From Fusibacter bizertensis (lineage in GTDB: Bacteria; Bacillota; Clostridia; Peptostreptococcales; Acidaminobacteraceae): a stretch of DNA of 64,000 bases. Below are positions 45,132 to 54,648 of the stretch, piece by piece. Positions within the stretch are counted from its first letter, which is position 1, and the number at the start of each line of letters is the position of its first letter. The notes below the pieces were generated by a model. That model searched no databases. It had not been told where the DNA came from and saw only the letters and a list, made by a program, of their open reading frames with translations. The position numbers and the translations under genes were made by a program. Location of the stretch: assembly GCF_029914245.1 (NCBI RefSeq), contig NZ_JARYZI010000010.1:62001-126000 (forward strand), written 5' to 3'.

Positions 45132-46664
45132 ATGACAAAGGCGCGTACAGGTAAAAAAGACCCAAAGGTCTTATTGATGGAGAAAAAGTTAAGAAAACAA
45201 AGGCGTAGTAAGATGCTGAAGAGCGTCCTTGCAATTTTCTTAGCGCTTTTATTAGTAGGTATGGCACTCGCTCCAGTCTTTTCACAGACAGTGACAGTAG
45301 AACCTTATCGTGAAGGTGGACACATCTTGGTCTCGGATCAAGAGATAAAGATCACCGCTGCATCTGATACAGGCGCAGATGTAGGTTATCACGATTTTAT
45401 AGATTTTATGATGGAAATGGTACAAAGTAGTTATTATAAAGATGTAGACAAACAAGATTTAATCGAAGGCGCATACAAAGGCATCTTTGGTGTTCTTGAT
45501 CCATATAGCACTTATTTTACCCCTTCTGAATATGAAAGTTTTAACACCAGTATCGAAGGTGAGTTTAGCGGTATCGGCGCTTCTATAACAGAAGGAAAAA
45601 ACGGTTATGTAGAAGTCGTTGCACCTATTAAAGATACACCTGCTGATAGAGCAGGCTTACAGCCGGGCGATATGATCACTGAGATCGACGGTGTAGATGC
45701 TGCAGGCTTTACCACTGAAAAAGCGGTTACGCTGATTCGTGGTGAAAAAGGAAAGGCAGTTAAACTTACCATTAAAAGACCAGGTCTTGAAGACCTTTTA
45801 TACTTTAACATCGTGAGAGATACGATTATCGTCAAGTCAGTAAATTACGAGATGCTTGACGGTGGCGTAGGTTATATCCAGATCATTGAGTTTGGTAGCA
45901 AAACCAATGCCGAGTTTGATGCAGCCATGGCCTTTATGGCAAACAAGGATGTAAAACAACTTGTAGTGGATGTTAGAAACAATCCGGGTGGTTTACTAGA
46001 CACTGCCATCCACGTAAGTGACTATTTTATCCCTGCTGGAAAACAGATCGTAAAGATAGACTATAAAGGAAGCAATGATAGAACTTACCGTGCAACGACG
46101 GCAAAAGCACCTATGGATGTAGCAGTTTTAGTCAATGGTGGTTCAGCGAGTGCTTCTGAGATCTTCTCGGGTAGTATCCAACAAACAGGTAGTGGTGTGG
46201 TAATCGGTACAAACTCTTTTGGTAAAGGTACAGTTCAAAACTTGATGCCTCTTACCAATGGTGGCGGAATCAAGCTGACTATAGCTGAATACCTACTTAA
46301 CGGTGACTATCATGTACACGGAGTGGGTATCAAACCGGATATCGAAGTCAAAGCACCTGTGAGAATGACAGATGAACTTATGGCATCTCTTGCACCTGTT
46401 AACCCAAGAGCTGGCGCAATCTCACTTAATGTATACGGTGTACAACAAAGACTTGAACTACTTGGTTATGATATCGTAGCTGATGGTCAATACGGACCAG
46501 CGAGCAAAGCAATCGTTAAACAGTTCCAAGCACTTCATGGCTTAACGGCTTCTGGACTTTTAACGACTCAAACGATAGAAGAGATCACTAAGGCGCTTGT
46601 GTCTGATGAGGCGAAGAGTTATGATCCACAACTTGAGGCGGCGCTTGATTATTTTAAGAAGTAA
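45132..46664 (+). CDS. ctpA: C-terminal processing peptidase (S41) with PG-binding domain
   Basis: 510 aa: N-terminal membrane anchor (about 30-52), a PDZ domain (about 140-225; FSGIGASITEGKNGYVEVVAPIKDTPADRAGLQPGD), an S41 protease core with the serine in NGGSASASEIFSGS and the lysine in GTNSFGKGTVQ, and a C-terminal peptidoglycan-binding domain (VQQRLELLGYDIVADGQYGP). It probably trims extracytoplasmic proteins at the wall. GGAGGG precedes ATG. Single-gene or last-gene unit followed by a long hairpin. Confidence 0.95.
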   Translation: MTKARTGKKDPKVLLMEKKLRKQRRSKMLKSVLAIFLALLLVGMALAPVFSQTVTVEPYREGGHILVSDQEIKITAASDTGADVGYHDFIDFMMEMVQSSYYKDVDKQDLIEGAYKGIFGVLDPYSTYFTPSEYESFNTSIEGEFSGIGASITEGKNGYVEVVAPIKDTPADRAGLQPGDMITEIDGVDAAGFTTEKAVTLIRGEKGKAVKLTIKRPGLEDLLYFNIVRDTIIVKSVNYEMLDGGVGYIQIIEFGSKTNAEFDAAMAFMANKDVKQLVVDVRNNPGGLLDTAIHVSDYFIPAGKQIVKIDYKGSNDRTYRATTAKAPMDVAVLVNGGSASASEIFSGSIQQTGSGVVIGTNSFGKGTVQNLMPLTNGGGIKLTIAEYLLNGDYHVHGVGIKPDIEVKAPVRMTDELMASLAPVNPRAGAISLNVYGVQQRLELLGYDIVADGQYGPASKAIVKQFQALHGLTASGLLTTQTIEEITKALVSDEAKSYDPQLEAALDYFKK

Positions 46665-46682
46665 GTTAATGTAGAATATATT

Positions 46683-46769
46683 AGATAGGGCGTCCATATT
46701 TAGTTTTTCCAATCCGAGTTTTCGCTTTACTCAAAAGGATTTCCAAAACTAAATATGGACGCCCTATCT
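46683..46769. repeat. Long-arm hairpin element H4 after ctpA
   Basis: Perfect 25-nt arms (46683-46707 and 46745-46769) enclose 37 nt containing CCGAGTTTTCGC and AAAGGATTTCC, resembling the cores of H1-H3 and the kamE hairpin in having an A/G-rich GGA..TTCC close. It lies 18 nt after the stop codon and can serve as a terminator. It also overlaps the first of three tandem repeats. Confidence 0.83.
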
Positions 46770-47055
46770 TTGTACATAATGAGGTTACATTGGTTATACT
46801 TCTTAATATATCGCTGCGCCTTATAGGATTCTGAGTTTTCGTTTCACGGGGAAGGATTTCCAAAACTAAATGTTGATGCCCTATCTTTGTACATGTGAGG
46901 CTGCATTGATTTTACTTCATAATATATCGCTGCGCCTTATAATATACCGAGTTTTCGCTTTGCGGGGAAGGGATTCAAACCTAAATATGGATGCCCTATC
47001 TTTGTATATGTGAAGTTACATTGATTTTACTTCATAATATATCGCTGCGCCTTTT
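46716..47055. repeat. Three tandem ~117-bp non-coding repeats
   Basis: Units start with GAGTTTTCG at 46716, 46833 and 46949 and each ends near TATCGCTGCGCCTTAT. Shared inner parts include GCCCTATCTTTGTA and TTACTTCATAATAT. They lie between ctpA and the S-layer gene; copies differ by point changes and small gaps. No reading frame continues through them. Confidence 0.8.
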
Positions 47056-47417
47056 AGTTTTTTGAAAATTTTTTTTAGTATCCGGTAAATGTGCTGATAT
47101 GTATGTGTGTACTTAAAGGGGGGAGGGTATATGGACGCTTATACTATAATGTTCATGGAACTTTTTTAGAAATGTTACGTCTTATACATATGTCCACTAA
47201 ATAATTTGAAAACTTGAAAGCTTGTATTTTCAATGTGTTTCGACATCCGTTGCTTTTTGAGTGAATATTTTATTTTCAAAGTGGTATATAACCTTTGTCA
47301 TGTTATTGTAATCATATGTAATGCTATGGTAACAGACTTAAGCCTAAATTTAGTATATAATTAGGCTGTAGTAGGCGATTCGTAGTTTTACAGTTCTATT
47401 ACAATAAAAAACTTTGA
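47056..47417. other. Upstream region of the S-layer gene
   Basis: About 360 A+T-rich nt with no gene. It holds a G run followed by a possible second -10 region (TATACTATAAT near 47142-47150); I see no operator repeats or riboswitch core. Confidence 0.3.
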
Positions 47418-47447
47418 TTGACCATGCTTCTTAAGAGGTGATATAAT
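47418..47447 (+). promoter_or_regulatory. Promoter of the S-layer gene
   Basis: TTGACC (47418-47423) and TATAAT (47442-47447) are separated by 18 nt. The start near 47454 gives a leader of about 135 nt containing a perfect 9-bp hairpin (TTCTGAGGC/GCCTCAGAA, about 47489-47515), which could stabilise a very abundant mRNA. Confidence 0.75.
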
Positions 47448-47590
47448 CAGTAATAGGATTTTGCGATATCCCACGCGGGTTACGCGATTCTGAGGCAGAG
47501 CTTTCGCCTCAGAAGGGGGTTATTGATCAAAACTCTCTTCTGTAACAAGAAGCAAAAAAATTAAACCTAACTAAAAGGGAGGAATTCGCA

Positions 47591-50500
47591 ATGAAAAGAG
47601 TATTATCTTTAGTATTAGCTTTAGTGCTTGTACTAGGTATGATCCCAACTTTCGCAGCTGACGCGACTGGAGCTCAAAATCTTTATGATAATGGCTTCAT
47701 CACGGGTAAAGACGGCGCGACTGTTGACGCAAAGCTTGATGTTAATGCAAAATTAACAAGAGCTGAATTAGCAGCTTTAGTCGCTGAACTTAATGGCGCA
47801 AAAGAAGAGGCTGCTGCATTTGCACAACCTGCAGATTTCACAGATGCAGATACATTCCAAGATTGGGCTAAGCCTTTTATCGCTTACGCACAAGAAAATG
47901 GATGGATGAACGGCTTAGGCGATGGAACAATGTTTGGTCCTGATCAAGCAGTTCCAGCTAATCAATTAGTTGCTGTTCTTATGAACGCACTTGGTTATGA
48001 TGTAACTTGGAATACAGTTCTTGCTGATGCTGCTGAACTAGGAATTATAGCAGAAGGTACAGAATTAACAAGAGGCGAAGCTTTCGAAGCTATGTGGACT
48101 GCTGTTTCTGCAGTAAACGTTAACGGCGAAGAAATGACTCTTGGCGTTAAACTTGGTAAACTTGAGCCAGAAGTTGTTGAACCAACTGAATTATTAGTGT
48201 CTGATGTTGTTGCTGATAACTTAAAAACATTAGTTATTAATTTCAATCAAGCAATTGACAAAGATACTGTAAAAGCTACAACTGTTAAAGTTGTTGAAGG
48301 TACTACTGATAGAGTTTCTGCTATGACAGTATCTGAAGACAAAATGTTTGTAACTGTTACATTAAACACAGTTGATCAATCTGATAGCTTAAAAGTTACT
48401 GTTGAAGGCGTTAAGAATGCTGCTGGCGAAGAAGTTGTTAAATATGAACAAACTATCGTTGTAAACGATACAACTGTTCCTACAATTTTAAGCGCAGTTG
48501 CTTTAAATCCTAAACAAATTAAAGTAACTTTCTCTGAGCCAGTTCAAGCTCCTACTGGATCAAGCCCAACATTATTTACTATGTTGAATGATATTAAAAT
48601 TGATTCAAACTCAATTGTTGCTAAAGCAGCTGTTGACAATGTAGATAACACAGTTCTTTTCACTTTAAGCAATACTTTAACTGAAGGTAGTAAATCTATC
48701 GAAATTAAAGGTCTTAAAGATTATGCTAACTTTACTGCACCTACAGCAACATTGACTTTTGAAGTTGTAAAAGATGACAAAGCTCCTGTTGCAACTTCTG
48801 TAGAAGTTAAGAGCATGACTTCTGTTCTTGTTAAATTTGATGAGCCAGTTGAAGTAGCTGGAACATTTAAAGTTGATAACGGAACGGCATTCACTCCAGC
48901 TGCTGCTGATTGGAATGCTCAAAAAACTGAAGTTACTCTTAAAGGCTTAAGCCTTGGAATTTCTGCAATTGTAGAAGTTAAAGTTGAGTACAAAGGTCAA
49001 AAAGACATTATTGGTAACGAAGTGAAAGATTATACAACAATCACTACTCAAGTTGCTGATGATACTACACTTCCTACTGTTGAATTGACTACAGTTGGAG
49101 CTAATAACAAGTTAACATTGACTTTCTCTAAGCCAATGCAAACTGTTGGTAAACTTCAAATTTTAGACAAAGATGACAAAGTTGTACAAGAAACTACTGT
49201 TTTAGCTGCTGGATTTAAAGCTAATTCAGAAAGTAAAGTAATTGAGTGGACAGTTCTTGCAAGCAAGAATCCAGGCGATTATAAAGTTAAAATTACAGAT
49301 ATGAAAGATGCTACAGTAAGACAAAATGGTCTTGCTACTACTACTTTATCATTTACTTCACTTGATACATTAAAACCTGAAGTTTCTGATAAGTTCTTAG
49401 TTACAGCTGGAGTAGCTGCTTCAGGTGAAACTGCTGCTGATGCTGCTAAAAAAGATACAGTAAAAATCTTCTTTAGCGAAGCTATGGACAAAACTACAAT
49501 TGAAAACTTAGCTAATTACCAAGTTAAAGTTGGAGCTGGTACTTTTGGTCCTCTTCAAGCAGATTCAAATGCAACTAAAATTGTTGCTGCTGCTGATTTA
49601 AAATCTGTTACTATCACTTACACTGGCGCTGCTACTGCAACTCTTGAATTCAAAGCTGTTGCTGTAAAAGACGCTGCTGGAAATATGATTACTGGTGCTA
49701 TTTCAGGACCTATCCTTGTTCAAGGTTCTACATTCTTGAATGTTAATGGTAATGTATTAGTAAAAACAAATAATACAATTCAAGTTACTTTTAATAATGA
49801 AGTAGCTGCTGTTGATCCTTCAGTATTCGTAGTTTATGAAGGAACAGAAGCTGTAACTGGTATGTCAAGTGCAGTAATCAGTGCAACAGATTCTAAAGTT
49901 GTAACATTTACAACTGCAGTAAATCTTGATGCTGATGCTGAAAAATATACACTTATGGTTAATGCACCAACTGCAATCAAAAATATCTACAATAGCACAT
50001 TAACAAAAACTGGTACAACTGCTTATGCAACTGCTGAAAAAGTTAATGTTATTGATATGATTGCACCAACACTTACAAAAGTAGAAAAAGGAACTGCTCC
50101 AAATAGTATTAAATTAACGTTTAGTGAGCCAATGAAAGCTGGAACTGAAGCAGCATTTAAGTCAAATATGTTAGTTAAAGATACTAATGGTGCTGTTGTT
50201 CTTGCTAATGCTAATACTAGCAACGTTGTTATTGCTTCAAATGTAGTTACTGTTACTTTTGCAGGTACTGATTTAGATGCTATCAAAGCTATCGGTACTA
50301 ACGAAGATGCAGAAAAAACTATTAAAATTTCATTCCCAGTTGGTACAGGTATTTTAGATACTGCTGCAACAGGAATTAACATTTTACCTGTTTCTGATCA
50401 AGAAGTTAAAGTTTTAGTAGACACTACTGCTCCAACAATGGTTAGTGCTGCTGTAACTACTCCGAACACACATATCACGGTTACTTTTAGTGAAAGTGTT

Positions 50501-50758
50501 ACTGGAACATTTGCAGCAAATGATGGTGGTTTTGTAGTAACTGCAACTGGAGAAGCTACAACATACGCTGTAACATCATGGGCAGCAGGAACTAATGCAA
50601 ATCAAATCGTACTTACAGTAGCTACTTTTGCTGCTGAAATGGGTACTGGAAATGGTGGTATTACTGTAACTTATGCAACTGGCGGTAATGCAAGTACTGT
50701 TGATTTAGCAGGAAATGCATTAGCTACAAACGCTGTAGGTTTAGTTATTGCTGAATAA
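47591..50758 (+). CDS. SLH-domain S-layer protein
   Basis: 1055 aa: signal peptide MKRVLSLVLALVLVLGMIPTFA, three N-terminal SLH motifs (about 30-190; DTFQDWAKPFIAYAQENGWMNGLGDGTMFGPDQAVPANQLV), then about ten Ig-like units marked by (I/V)xVTFxEP or VxVTFSxxM and by DTTxPT or DxxAPT. These are typical of SbsA/Big-type S-layer arrays. Codon choice is biased (GCT, GTT, ACT, AAA), unlike neighbouring genes, and the leader is long and structured, both fitting a highly expressed major S-layer protein. SD GGGAGG. Followed by a ~180-bp repeat with a terminator. Confidence 0.9.
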   Translation: MKRVLSLVLALVLVLGMIPTFAADATGAQNLYDNGFITGKDGATVDAKLDVNAKLTRAELAALVAELNGAKEEAAAFAQPADFTDADTFQDWAKPFIAYAQENGWMNGLGDGTMFGPDQAVPANQLVAVLMNALGYDVTWNTVLADAAELGIIAEGTELTRGEAFEAMWTAVSAVNVNGEEMTLGVKLGKLEPEVVEPTELLVSDVVADNLKTLVINFNQAIDKDTVKATTVKVVEGTTDRVSAMTVSEDKMFVTVTLNTVDQSDSLKVTVEGVKNAAGEEVVKYEQTIVVNDTTVPTILSAVALNPKQIKVTFSEPVQAPTGSSPTLFTMLNDIKIDSNSIVAKAAVDNVDNTVLFTLSNTLTEGSKSIEIKGLKDYANFTAPTATLTFEVVKDDKAPVATSVEVKSMTSVLVKFDEPVEVAGTFKVDNGTAFTPAAADWNAQKTEVTLKGLSLGISAIVEVKVEYKGQKDIIGNEVKDYTTITTQVADDTTLPTVELTTVGANNKLTLTFSKPMQTVGKLQILDKDDKVVQETTVLAAGFKANSESKVIEWTVLASKNPGDYKVKITDMKDATVRQNGLATTTLSFTSLDTLKPEVSDKFLVTAGVAASGETAADAAKKDTVKIFFSEAMDKTTIENLANYQVKVGAGTFGPLQADSNATKIVAAADLKSVTITYTGAATATLEFKAVAVKDAAGNMITGAISGPILVQGSTFLNVNGNVLVKTNNTIQVTFNNEVAAVDPSVFVVYEGTEAVTGMSSAVISATDSKVVTFTTAVNLDADAEKYTLMVNAPTAIKNIYNSTLTKTGTTAYATAEKVNVIDMIAPTLTKVEKGTAPNSIKLTFSEPMKAGTEAAFKSNMLVKDTNGAVVLANANTSNVVIASNVVTVTFAGTDLDAIKAIGTNEDAEKTIKISFPVGTGILDTAATGINILPVSDQEVKVLVDTTAPTMVSAAVTTPNTHITVTFSESVTGTFAANDGGFVVTATGEATTYAVTSWAAGTNANQIVLTVATFAAEMGTGNGGITVTYATGGNASTVDLAGNALATNAVGLVIAE

Positions 50759-50771
50759 TCATTAATTTAAT

Positions 50772-50951
50772 CCACACTCCCAGGCAGTTTTCCGGAAGTT
50801 CAGTGAAATGAAGTCCTGAAACGAAGTGATATGAACAAGTGTAAGGATGGAAATATCTGTACTACCGAAAAATAGCCAGGCAACAAAAAGGGAAGTTGGA
50901 AGTTCAAAAGAAATAAAGCGTCAAGGTCTTAGGATCTTGGCGCTTTTTTGT
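50772..50951 (+). repeat. ~180-bp dispersed element, copy 1 (with terminator)
   Basis: Begins 13 nt after the S-layer stop with CCACACTCCCAGGCAG and ends in a hairpin AGCGTCAAG/CTTGGCGCT plus a T run. Internal marks are GAAGTTCAGTGAAATG, GAAACGAAGTGATATG, CTGTACTACCGAAAAATAG and GGGAAGTTGGAAG. Over 85% of positions appear the same in copy 2 (51906-52084). It probably forms a structured RNA tail and terminates S-layer transcription. Confidence 0.85.
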
Positions 50952-51193
50952 GCCCTAAATTTATATTTAAGGTATAATTAAAAGACCTCACGAGTATTAC
51001 GTTATTAAACGTTTATACACAGACAAATACAAAGTATTGTATTTTGCTTGATTAAAACGATATGTTATAATTATTAGAGAAAGACTTAAAAAAAATCAAT
51101 ACTGTTATTCTAGAATTATAGTAGCCTTTGTAACTTTAAAAAACTATTAACAGTTTTTCGAGTACAATAAAACTATAATATGAAAGAGGAATC

Positions 51194-51361
51194 ATGGATA
51201 GGAAAATTAGAACTTTTAAAGAATATAAAAAAGAGAAGCTTACAGAGATGGAACGACATGAGCTTGAATTAAAAAGTGAACAGATTTGTAGCTTGATCGA
51301 GAAAATTGAAAATCAACATTCCCATACAGTTTCTTGCAAACTCAAATCAATGAAACCTTGA
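51194..51361 (+). CDS. Small hypothetical protein (55 aa)
   Basis: ATG at 51194 after AGAGGAATC, 55 charged residues (MDRKIRTFKEYKKEKLTEMERHELELKSEQ... split at 20 in the family sense), mostly helical and likely a short coiled coil. No family recognised. A TATAAT lies about 15 nt upstream. It precedes a HEPN-type gene by 145 nt, which may or may not be related. Confidence 0.45.
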   Translation: MDRKIRTFKEYKKEKLTEMERHELELKSEQICSLIEKIENQHSHTVSCKLKSMKP

Positions 51362-51506
51362 ATCGAAATAACTTGTAAAAATAGTCAACTAACAAAACGG
51401 GAAGTTGGAGGTTAGATTATGCTCGTTTCAGTATTTGAGGTTAAACTGCTCAGCGATGATTAACCGCTTATTTCTTTTGTAAATAAAAATAGTCAAGGTA
51501 CCCTTT

Positions 51507-51905
51507 ATGAGTAAAGAGATAAGATGGCGACAAAGATTTGAAAACTTTGACAAAGCATTTCAACAGTTAACTTTTGCAATTAACTTATTTGACAGTTTGA
51601 GTATATTAGAGAAAGAAGGACTAATACAACGTTTCGAGTATACTTTTGAACTGGCTTGGAAAACAATTAAAGATTATTTAGAAGCGAATGATGTTAATGC
51701 TAAGTTTCCAAGAGAAGTCATTAAAGAAGGGTTTCATTTTGAAATTATCGATGATGGTGATGTTTGGATGGATATGCTCGAAAAACGCAATTTATTGGCG
51801 AATACTTATGATGAAGGGCGTTTTAATTTTGTCACATTAAAGATTAAGACTGAATACTATTCAGCAGTAGCTCAAGTATACAATTATTTTAAGGTGATAT
51901 TATAA
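51507..51905 (+). CDS. HI0074-family nucleotidyltransferase substrate-binding (HEPN) protein
   Basis: 132-aa helical protein of the HI0074 family (RFENFDKAFQQLTFAI; FEYTFELAWKTIKDYLE; FPREVIKEGF). Members pair with MNT minimal nucleotidyltransferases in HEPN/MNT toxin-antitoxin-like modules. No MNT gene (GSRARG motif) lies on either side, so it is an orphan here. The SD is weak (AAGG 8 nt upstream). It sits between two copies of the ~180-bp element, with copy 2 starting one nt after its stop. Confidence 0.85.
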   Translation: MSKEIRWRQRFENFDKAFQQLTFAINLFDSLSILEKEGLIQRFEYTFELAWKTIKDYLEANDVNAKFPREVIKEGFHFEIIDDGDVWMDMLEKRNLLANTYDEGRFNFVTLKIKTEYYSAVAQVYNYFKVIL

Positions 51906-52084
51906 TCACACTCACAGGCAGTTTTTCAGAAGTTCAGTGAAATGAAGTCCTGAAACGAAGTGATATGAACAAGAGTAGAGATGGAAATATCTGTACTACC
52001 GAAAAATAGCCAGGCAACAGAAAGGGAAGTTAGAAGTTTAAAACATATGAAGCGTCAAGGTCTTAGAATCTTGGCGCTTTTTGT
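51906..52084 (+). repeat. ~180-bp dispersed element, copy 2 (with terminator)
   Basis: Same order of conserved blocks as copy 1 (50772-50951), from CACACTCACAGGCAG to AGCGTCAAG/CTTGGCGCT and a T run. Immediately adjacent to the HEPN stop codon. The terminator loop differs from copy 1 while the stem is kept. Confidence 0.85.
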
Positions 52085-52139
52085 GTTGACGATTTACCAA
52101 TAAATGGATATAATAAAGTCAAAAGGAAATATATACCAT

Positions 52140-53660
52140 ATGGCAACACAAATCAAAACAATTGGTGTTAATGGCATAGAGGGTTACATTATTGATGTAC
52201 AAGTCAAATTGATTAACGGTCTTTCGACGATGAACATTGTAGGTCTTGGTGATGTAGCTGTTAAAGAAGCGAGAGATCGAATTGAATCGGCTTTTGAACA
52301 TTTGCATTTCAAATTCCCCAGAAAGAAAATAGTGATAAATCTTTCGCCCAGTGATATAAAAAAAAGTGGTACATCTTTTGATTTACCTATGCTCATAGGC
52401 CTTTTGATCGAATCAGCTGTTTTAAATGATGTTGGTATCAAAATTGAAGAGTTTATTTTTATAGGCGAGATAGGTTTGACTGGTGAATTACAGCATACTC
52501 GAGGGATACTTCCCATGTTAATTCATGCTAAAAACATAGGGATAAAGAACATTGTCTTGCCACTAAAAAGTTTAGAAGAAGCAAAACTGGTCAAAGGATT
52601 AAACTTATACGCATTTACACAAATAGACGATGTCGTCAATTGGCTTGAAAAACGACAATATCATAGACCAATTATAAGTGTCGAAGCGCGTCATTTGAAA
52701 ATTCAAAACAACCTAGATTTTACAGATGTTAAAGGACAAGATTTAATTCTTGAATTTGTGGCAATTGCAGCTGCCGGAAACCATAATATACTCCTCGTTG
52801 GACCTCCGGGCTGTGGTAAATCAATGATTGCTAAGCGAATGCAGACGATTCTACCACCTATGACAGAACAAGAAAAACTTGAGAGTATGGCTATTCACAG
52901 TGTTTCAGGGACTTTAGACAAGGCAAATATAGTCGGACAACGCCCCTTTAGAGCACCACATTACAATGCATCTACAAGCGCAATAATTGGTGGCGGTGCC
53001 ACTGCACTTCCAGGTGAAATTTCACTCGCACACAATGGTGTTTTGTTTTTAGATGAATTTCCTGAATTTGCACGTCAAACATTAGAAGCTCTGAGACAAC
53101 CTTTAGAAGATCAAAAAGTTACCATTTCAAGAGTGAAGCAATCAAATACGTATCCGGCTCATTTCATATTAATAGCTGCAATGAATCCTTGTCCATGCGG
53201 TTATTATGGTCACACTTCATGTTCTTGCACTCCCTATGAAATTAAAAAATATAGAAACAGAATTTCTGGACCTATTTTTGATCGAATTGACATTCAAAAA
53301 TTCTTAAGTCCCATAGATATGTGGGAGGCAAAATCAATGTCAAATACAATTACTAGTGAAAATCTAGCAACAAAAGTTGCAAGAGCACGAGAGCTTCAAG
53401 CCAAACGCTTTAAAGACCATTCTATCCATACGAATTCTCAAATGGAACCATACCATATTGATAAGTACTGCCAATTGAATTCAGAATCAGATCAACTTAT
53501 TAAAACAGCATTTGAACGTTATACCTTTAGCGCTAGAGTTTATAACAGTATACTAAAAGTTGCAAGAACTTGCGCAGACCTTAGAAGTTCTGAGTCTATT
53601 GAAAAAGAAGATGTAATCTTAGCACTTATGGCAAGAGATTTAGATAAAGCAAAATCTTAG
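52140..53660 (+). CDS. yifB: YifB/ComM family Mg-chelatase-like AAA+ ATPase
   Basis: 506 aa: N-terminal ChlI-type domain (MATQIKTIGVNGIEGYIIDV; RDRIESAF), AAA+ core with Walker A GPPGCGKS, Walker B GVLFLDEFPEF and the family mark NPCPCGYYGH, then a C-terminal Mg-chelatase domain (ARTCADLRSSESIEKEDV). ComM/YifB-type helicases promote branch migration in natural transformation; the role in Clostridia is less clear. ATG 52140 fits family starts; the ATG at 52104 gives an unusual N-terminal extension. Followed 8 nt later by a dprA-like gene, a common pairing. Confidence 0.93.
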   Translation: MATQIKTIGVNGIEGYIIDVQVKLINGLSTMNIVGLGDVAVKEARDRIESAFEHLHFKFPRKKIVINLSPSDIKKSGTSFDLPMLIGLLIESAVLNDVGIKIEEFIFIGEIGLTGELQHTRGILPMLIHAKNIGIKNIVLPLKSLEEAKLVKGLNLYAFTQIDDVVNWLEKRQYHRPIISVEARHLKIQNNLDFTDVKGQDLILEFVAIAAAGNHNILLVGPPGCGKSMIAKRMQTILPPMTEQEKLESMAIHSVSGTLDKANIVGQRPFRAPHYNASTSAIIGGGATALPGEISLAHNGVLFLDEFPEFARQTLEALRQPLEDQKVTISRVKQSNTYPAHFILIAAMNPCPCGYYGHTSCSCTPYEIKKYRNRISGPIFDRIDIQKFLSPIDMWEAKSMSNTITSENLATKVARARELQAKRFKDHSIHTNSQMEPYHIDKYCQLNSESDQLIKTAFERYTFSARVYNSILKVARTCADLRSSESIEKEDVILALMARDLDKAKS

Positions 53661-53668
53661 GAGGCAAT

Positions 53669-54646
53669 ATGAAGTTTTGGATTTGGTTAAATGATTTGAA
53701 AGGATTTACGTTAGCAAAGAAGAAAGAACTCCTTTCTATTTATAAAGATCCAGAAACAATATGGCACACATTCAAAAATTTAATAATAGTTACAGATGAT
53801 GCACTTGATTTATCGTTAGCAAATGAAATTATTCACAATCATGACCTATTGAACATAAAAACACTAACGTTTCATGATGCAATACAAATCAATCCCAACG
53901 CTCTACATGAAAAATGGCCGCTTGTATGTTATTACATAGGTCATATTTACAAGGGAACCTACACTTCTATCATAGGGACCAGAAATTATTCAATCATGGG
54001 ATATCATTATACAGAAAGGTTGTGTAAATCACTCGTTGATAAAAACCACATATTAACAACTGGTTTATCAAAGGGGATTGAAACGTTAGCTATACAAAAA
54101 ACCATTAAGTACCGAGGAAGATTGATGGTTTTTACTACTTGCGGTTTAGATAAATGTTACCCAAGTGAAAATACTCATCTTTTTAAAAATATAAAAGAAA
54201 ATTATTGCGTACTGTCATTATATTCATGTTATACGCCAGTTTTTAAATCACATTTCAAAGAAACGAACACTTTCATGATGCTGTGGTCGAATGAAGTCAT
54301 GATGATTGAAGCATCTAAAAGCAGTGGGTCTATTAAGTCAGCACTTATAGCAAATGAATTAGGACGTAAGGTATATGCCGCATATGATACCCGAGAATCT
54401 CATCGAAATTCAGGCAATAATTTTTTAATAAATGAGAAATTCGCGTCAAAATACAATGTTTCATTGCCTGAGCAGTTAACATTTTATATACAAAATCCAA
54501 TTTTACTGTCAATTAAAGAAAAACCAAGATCGGCTGAATATCTACTTGAAAGGTTTGATCATACTTTCGAAATTCTTTTAGAACTTGAATTTCATAGGCT
54601 GATTCAGTTAAAAGCAGATGGGTGGTGGCATTATAATGGTTGGTGA
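53669..54646 (+). CDS. Divergent DprA-like protein
   Basis: 325 aa with the DprA layout: N-terminal helical part, Rossmann domain (SIIGTRNYSIMGYHYTERLCKSL; TTGLSKGIETLAI; CGLDKCYPSENTHL; MMIEASKSSGSIKSALIANELGRKVYA) and a short C-terminal winged region. DprA loads RecA on incoming ssDNA. Here usual features are altered: GID is GIE, and the FPxRNRII loop is replaced by FKETNTFMMLWSNEV. It keeps the fold but may be changed in DNA binding. Position after yifB supports the family call. GGAGG precedes ATG. Confidence 0.82.
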   Translation: MKFWIWLNDLKGFTLAKKKELLSIYKDPETIWHTFKNLIIVTDDALDLSLANEIIHNHDLLNIKTLTFHDAIQINPNALHEKWPLVCYYIGHIYKGTYTSIIGTRNYSIMGYHYTERLCKSLVDKNHILTTGLSKGIETLAIQKTIKYRGRLMVFTTCGLDKCYPSENTHLFKNIKENYCVLSLYSCYTPVFKSHFKETNTFMMLWSNEVMMIEASKSSGSIKSALIANELGRKVYAAYDTRESHRNSGNNFLINEKFASKYNVSLPEQLTFYIQNPILLSIKEKPRSAEYLLERFDHTFEILLELEFHRLIQLKADGWWHYNGW

Positions 54647-54648
54647 TT

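Noticed and set aside
46716-47055. Tandem repeats as an integron attC array
   Set aside because: No gene cassettes lie between the units, no attC-type core sites were seen and there is no integrase gene nearby.
54640-54648. TTG start extending the transposase by three residues
   Set aside because: The ATG at 54649 gives the normal MPKRK opening of the family, and the TTG lies within the dprA-like end.
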